The notes under the pieces were generated by a model, which was given only the letters and a program-made list of their open reading frames with translations, was not told the origin of the DNA and did not search any database. Shown piece by piece: positions 63,767 to 64,000 of a stretch of DNA of 64,000 bases; the first letter of the stretch is position 1, and every line of letters begins with the position of its first letter. The DNA is from Nelumbo lutea. Lineage: Eukaryota; Streptophyta; Magnoliopsida; Proteales; Nelumbonaceae. The position numbers and the translations under genes were made by a program. The stretch is from the NCBI GenBank assembly GCA_022828595.1, contig JAKGHH010000007.1, positions 63,352,727-63,416,726 of the forward strand. Direction: 5' to 3'.

Positions 63767-64000
63767 GCGATAGTGTCCACCTACTATTTGGCCATGAAAT
63801 TCCCTACGGACTATGGAGTAGGGGTTGTGCGAGGCGACTAACTCGAGTCTTGAAAGTGCTATGTTGCCGCCCTCAAGGGGAAAGCCAAGCTAGCGGCTAA
63901 CATCGAACTCGAGCGACCTATGGAGTACATTGATGAGTGAGCTACACCAACGGAAGAGATGATCCATATCCAGTCTCAGTAGATGATCCAGCTAAAATTC

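Larger units (their letters stand above)
58611..64000 (+). mobile_element. Tat-lineage gypsy element 2, 3' part off window
   Basis: LTR 58611-59308, primer-binding site, gag, protease and the beginning of RT, related to element 1 in every block but clearly diverged. From 61273 on, a segment of about 976 bp repeats in tandem to the window end. The five bases before the LTR are GGGTT; the matching duplication would be off the window. Confidence 0.88.
61273..64000 (+). repeat. Three tandem copies (about 976 bp) of protease plus RT start
   Basis: AGCAGGCAGAATGATCAGCC starts units at 61273, 62248 and 63225, giving unit lengths 975 and 977; the third is cut by the window end. Each unit runs from the gag-protease linker (ITGGSIIAGC), through the protease, to the RT linker (SLVSFL-type, DPLVRPVR). 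Copies differ at only scattered bases. The junctions contain CTGGTGGGTCCATTATC, a word also present inside the unit at about 61350, which may have mediated the event. Confidence 0.95.

Overview
The window reads as repeat-rich nuclear DNA from a flowering plant, probably a eudicot with a large genome. Three host genes support this: a VAMP72-type R-SNARE, a TAF8-like TFIID subunit and an intronless PPR-DYW organelle RNA-editing factor. The repeats are also typical of plants: L1 LINEs with a terminal RNase H, a Ty1/copia element with a TGGTATCAGAGC primer-binding site, Tat- and Athila-type Ty3/gypsy elements, SINEs and MITEs. I cannot name the species.

Region 1-23 kb is one broken-up host gene. 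Four exons of a VAMP72 R-SNARE lie at 7807-7948, 8040-8160, 22615-22677 and 22841-22990 (+). The first exon (longin N-terminus) is not visible and is probably left of the window. A degenerate full-domain LINE (1-5825) and a SINE (about 7204-7365) lie upstream of the first visible exon. The 14,454-bp intron 8161-22614 holds an internally deleted LINE with four tandem copies of its endonuclease start, an inverted LINE fragment, a further LINE copy (12616-14740), a copia element lacking its 3' LTR (14741 to about 19731) and another LINE endonuclease remnant.

Region 23-37.7 kb is the gene-bearing part. It contains hAT-like MITEs, a minus-strand Tat-type LTR full of minisatellites (about 26590-27852), and a divergent pair 341 bp apart: TAF8-like (minus, 28829-29704) and an ELI1-like PPR-DYW gene (plus, 30046-31944). 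After these come two larger non-autonomous DNA elements (34354-36256 and 36427-37193).

Region 37711-53337 is one Tat-lineage gypsy element bounded by its own LTRs (37711-38505 and 52591-53337) and a perfect 5-bp target duplication, GTAGT. It has gag, RT, two RNase H domains and integrase but has lost its protease. Antisense ORFs lie between integrase and the 3' LTR. An Athila gag-protease block (about 43485-47800, minus) in apparently circularly permuted order and an unassigned 1.9-kb insert interrupt it.

Region 53.3-64 kb holds more non-autonomous DNA elements, a PPR pseudogene and a second Tat element starting at 58611. In that second element a segment of about 976 bp carrying the protease and the start of RT is repeated in tandem three times, the third copy running off the window. 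No new functional system is proven. The strongest items for follow-up are the antisense ORFs, the protease triplication, the permuted Athila block and the VAMP gene with its transposon-filled intron.
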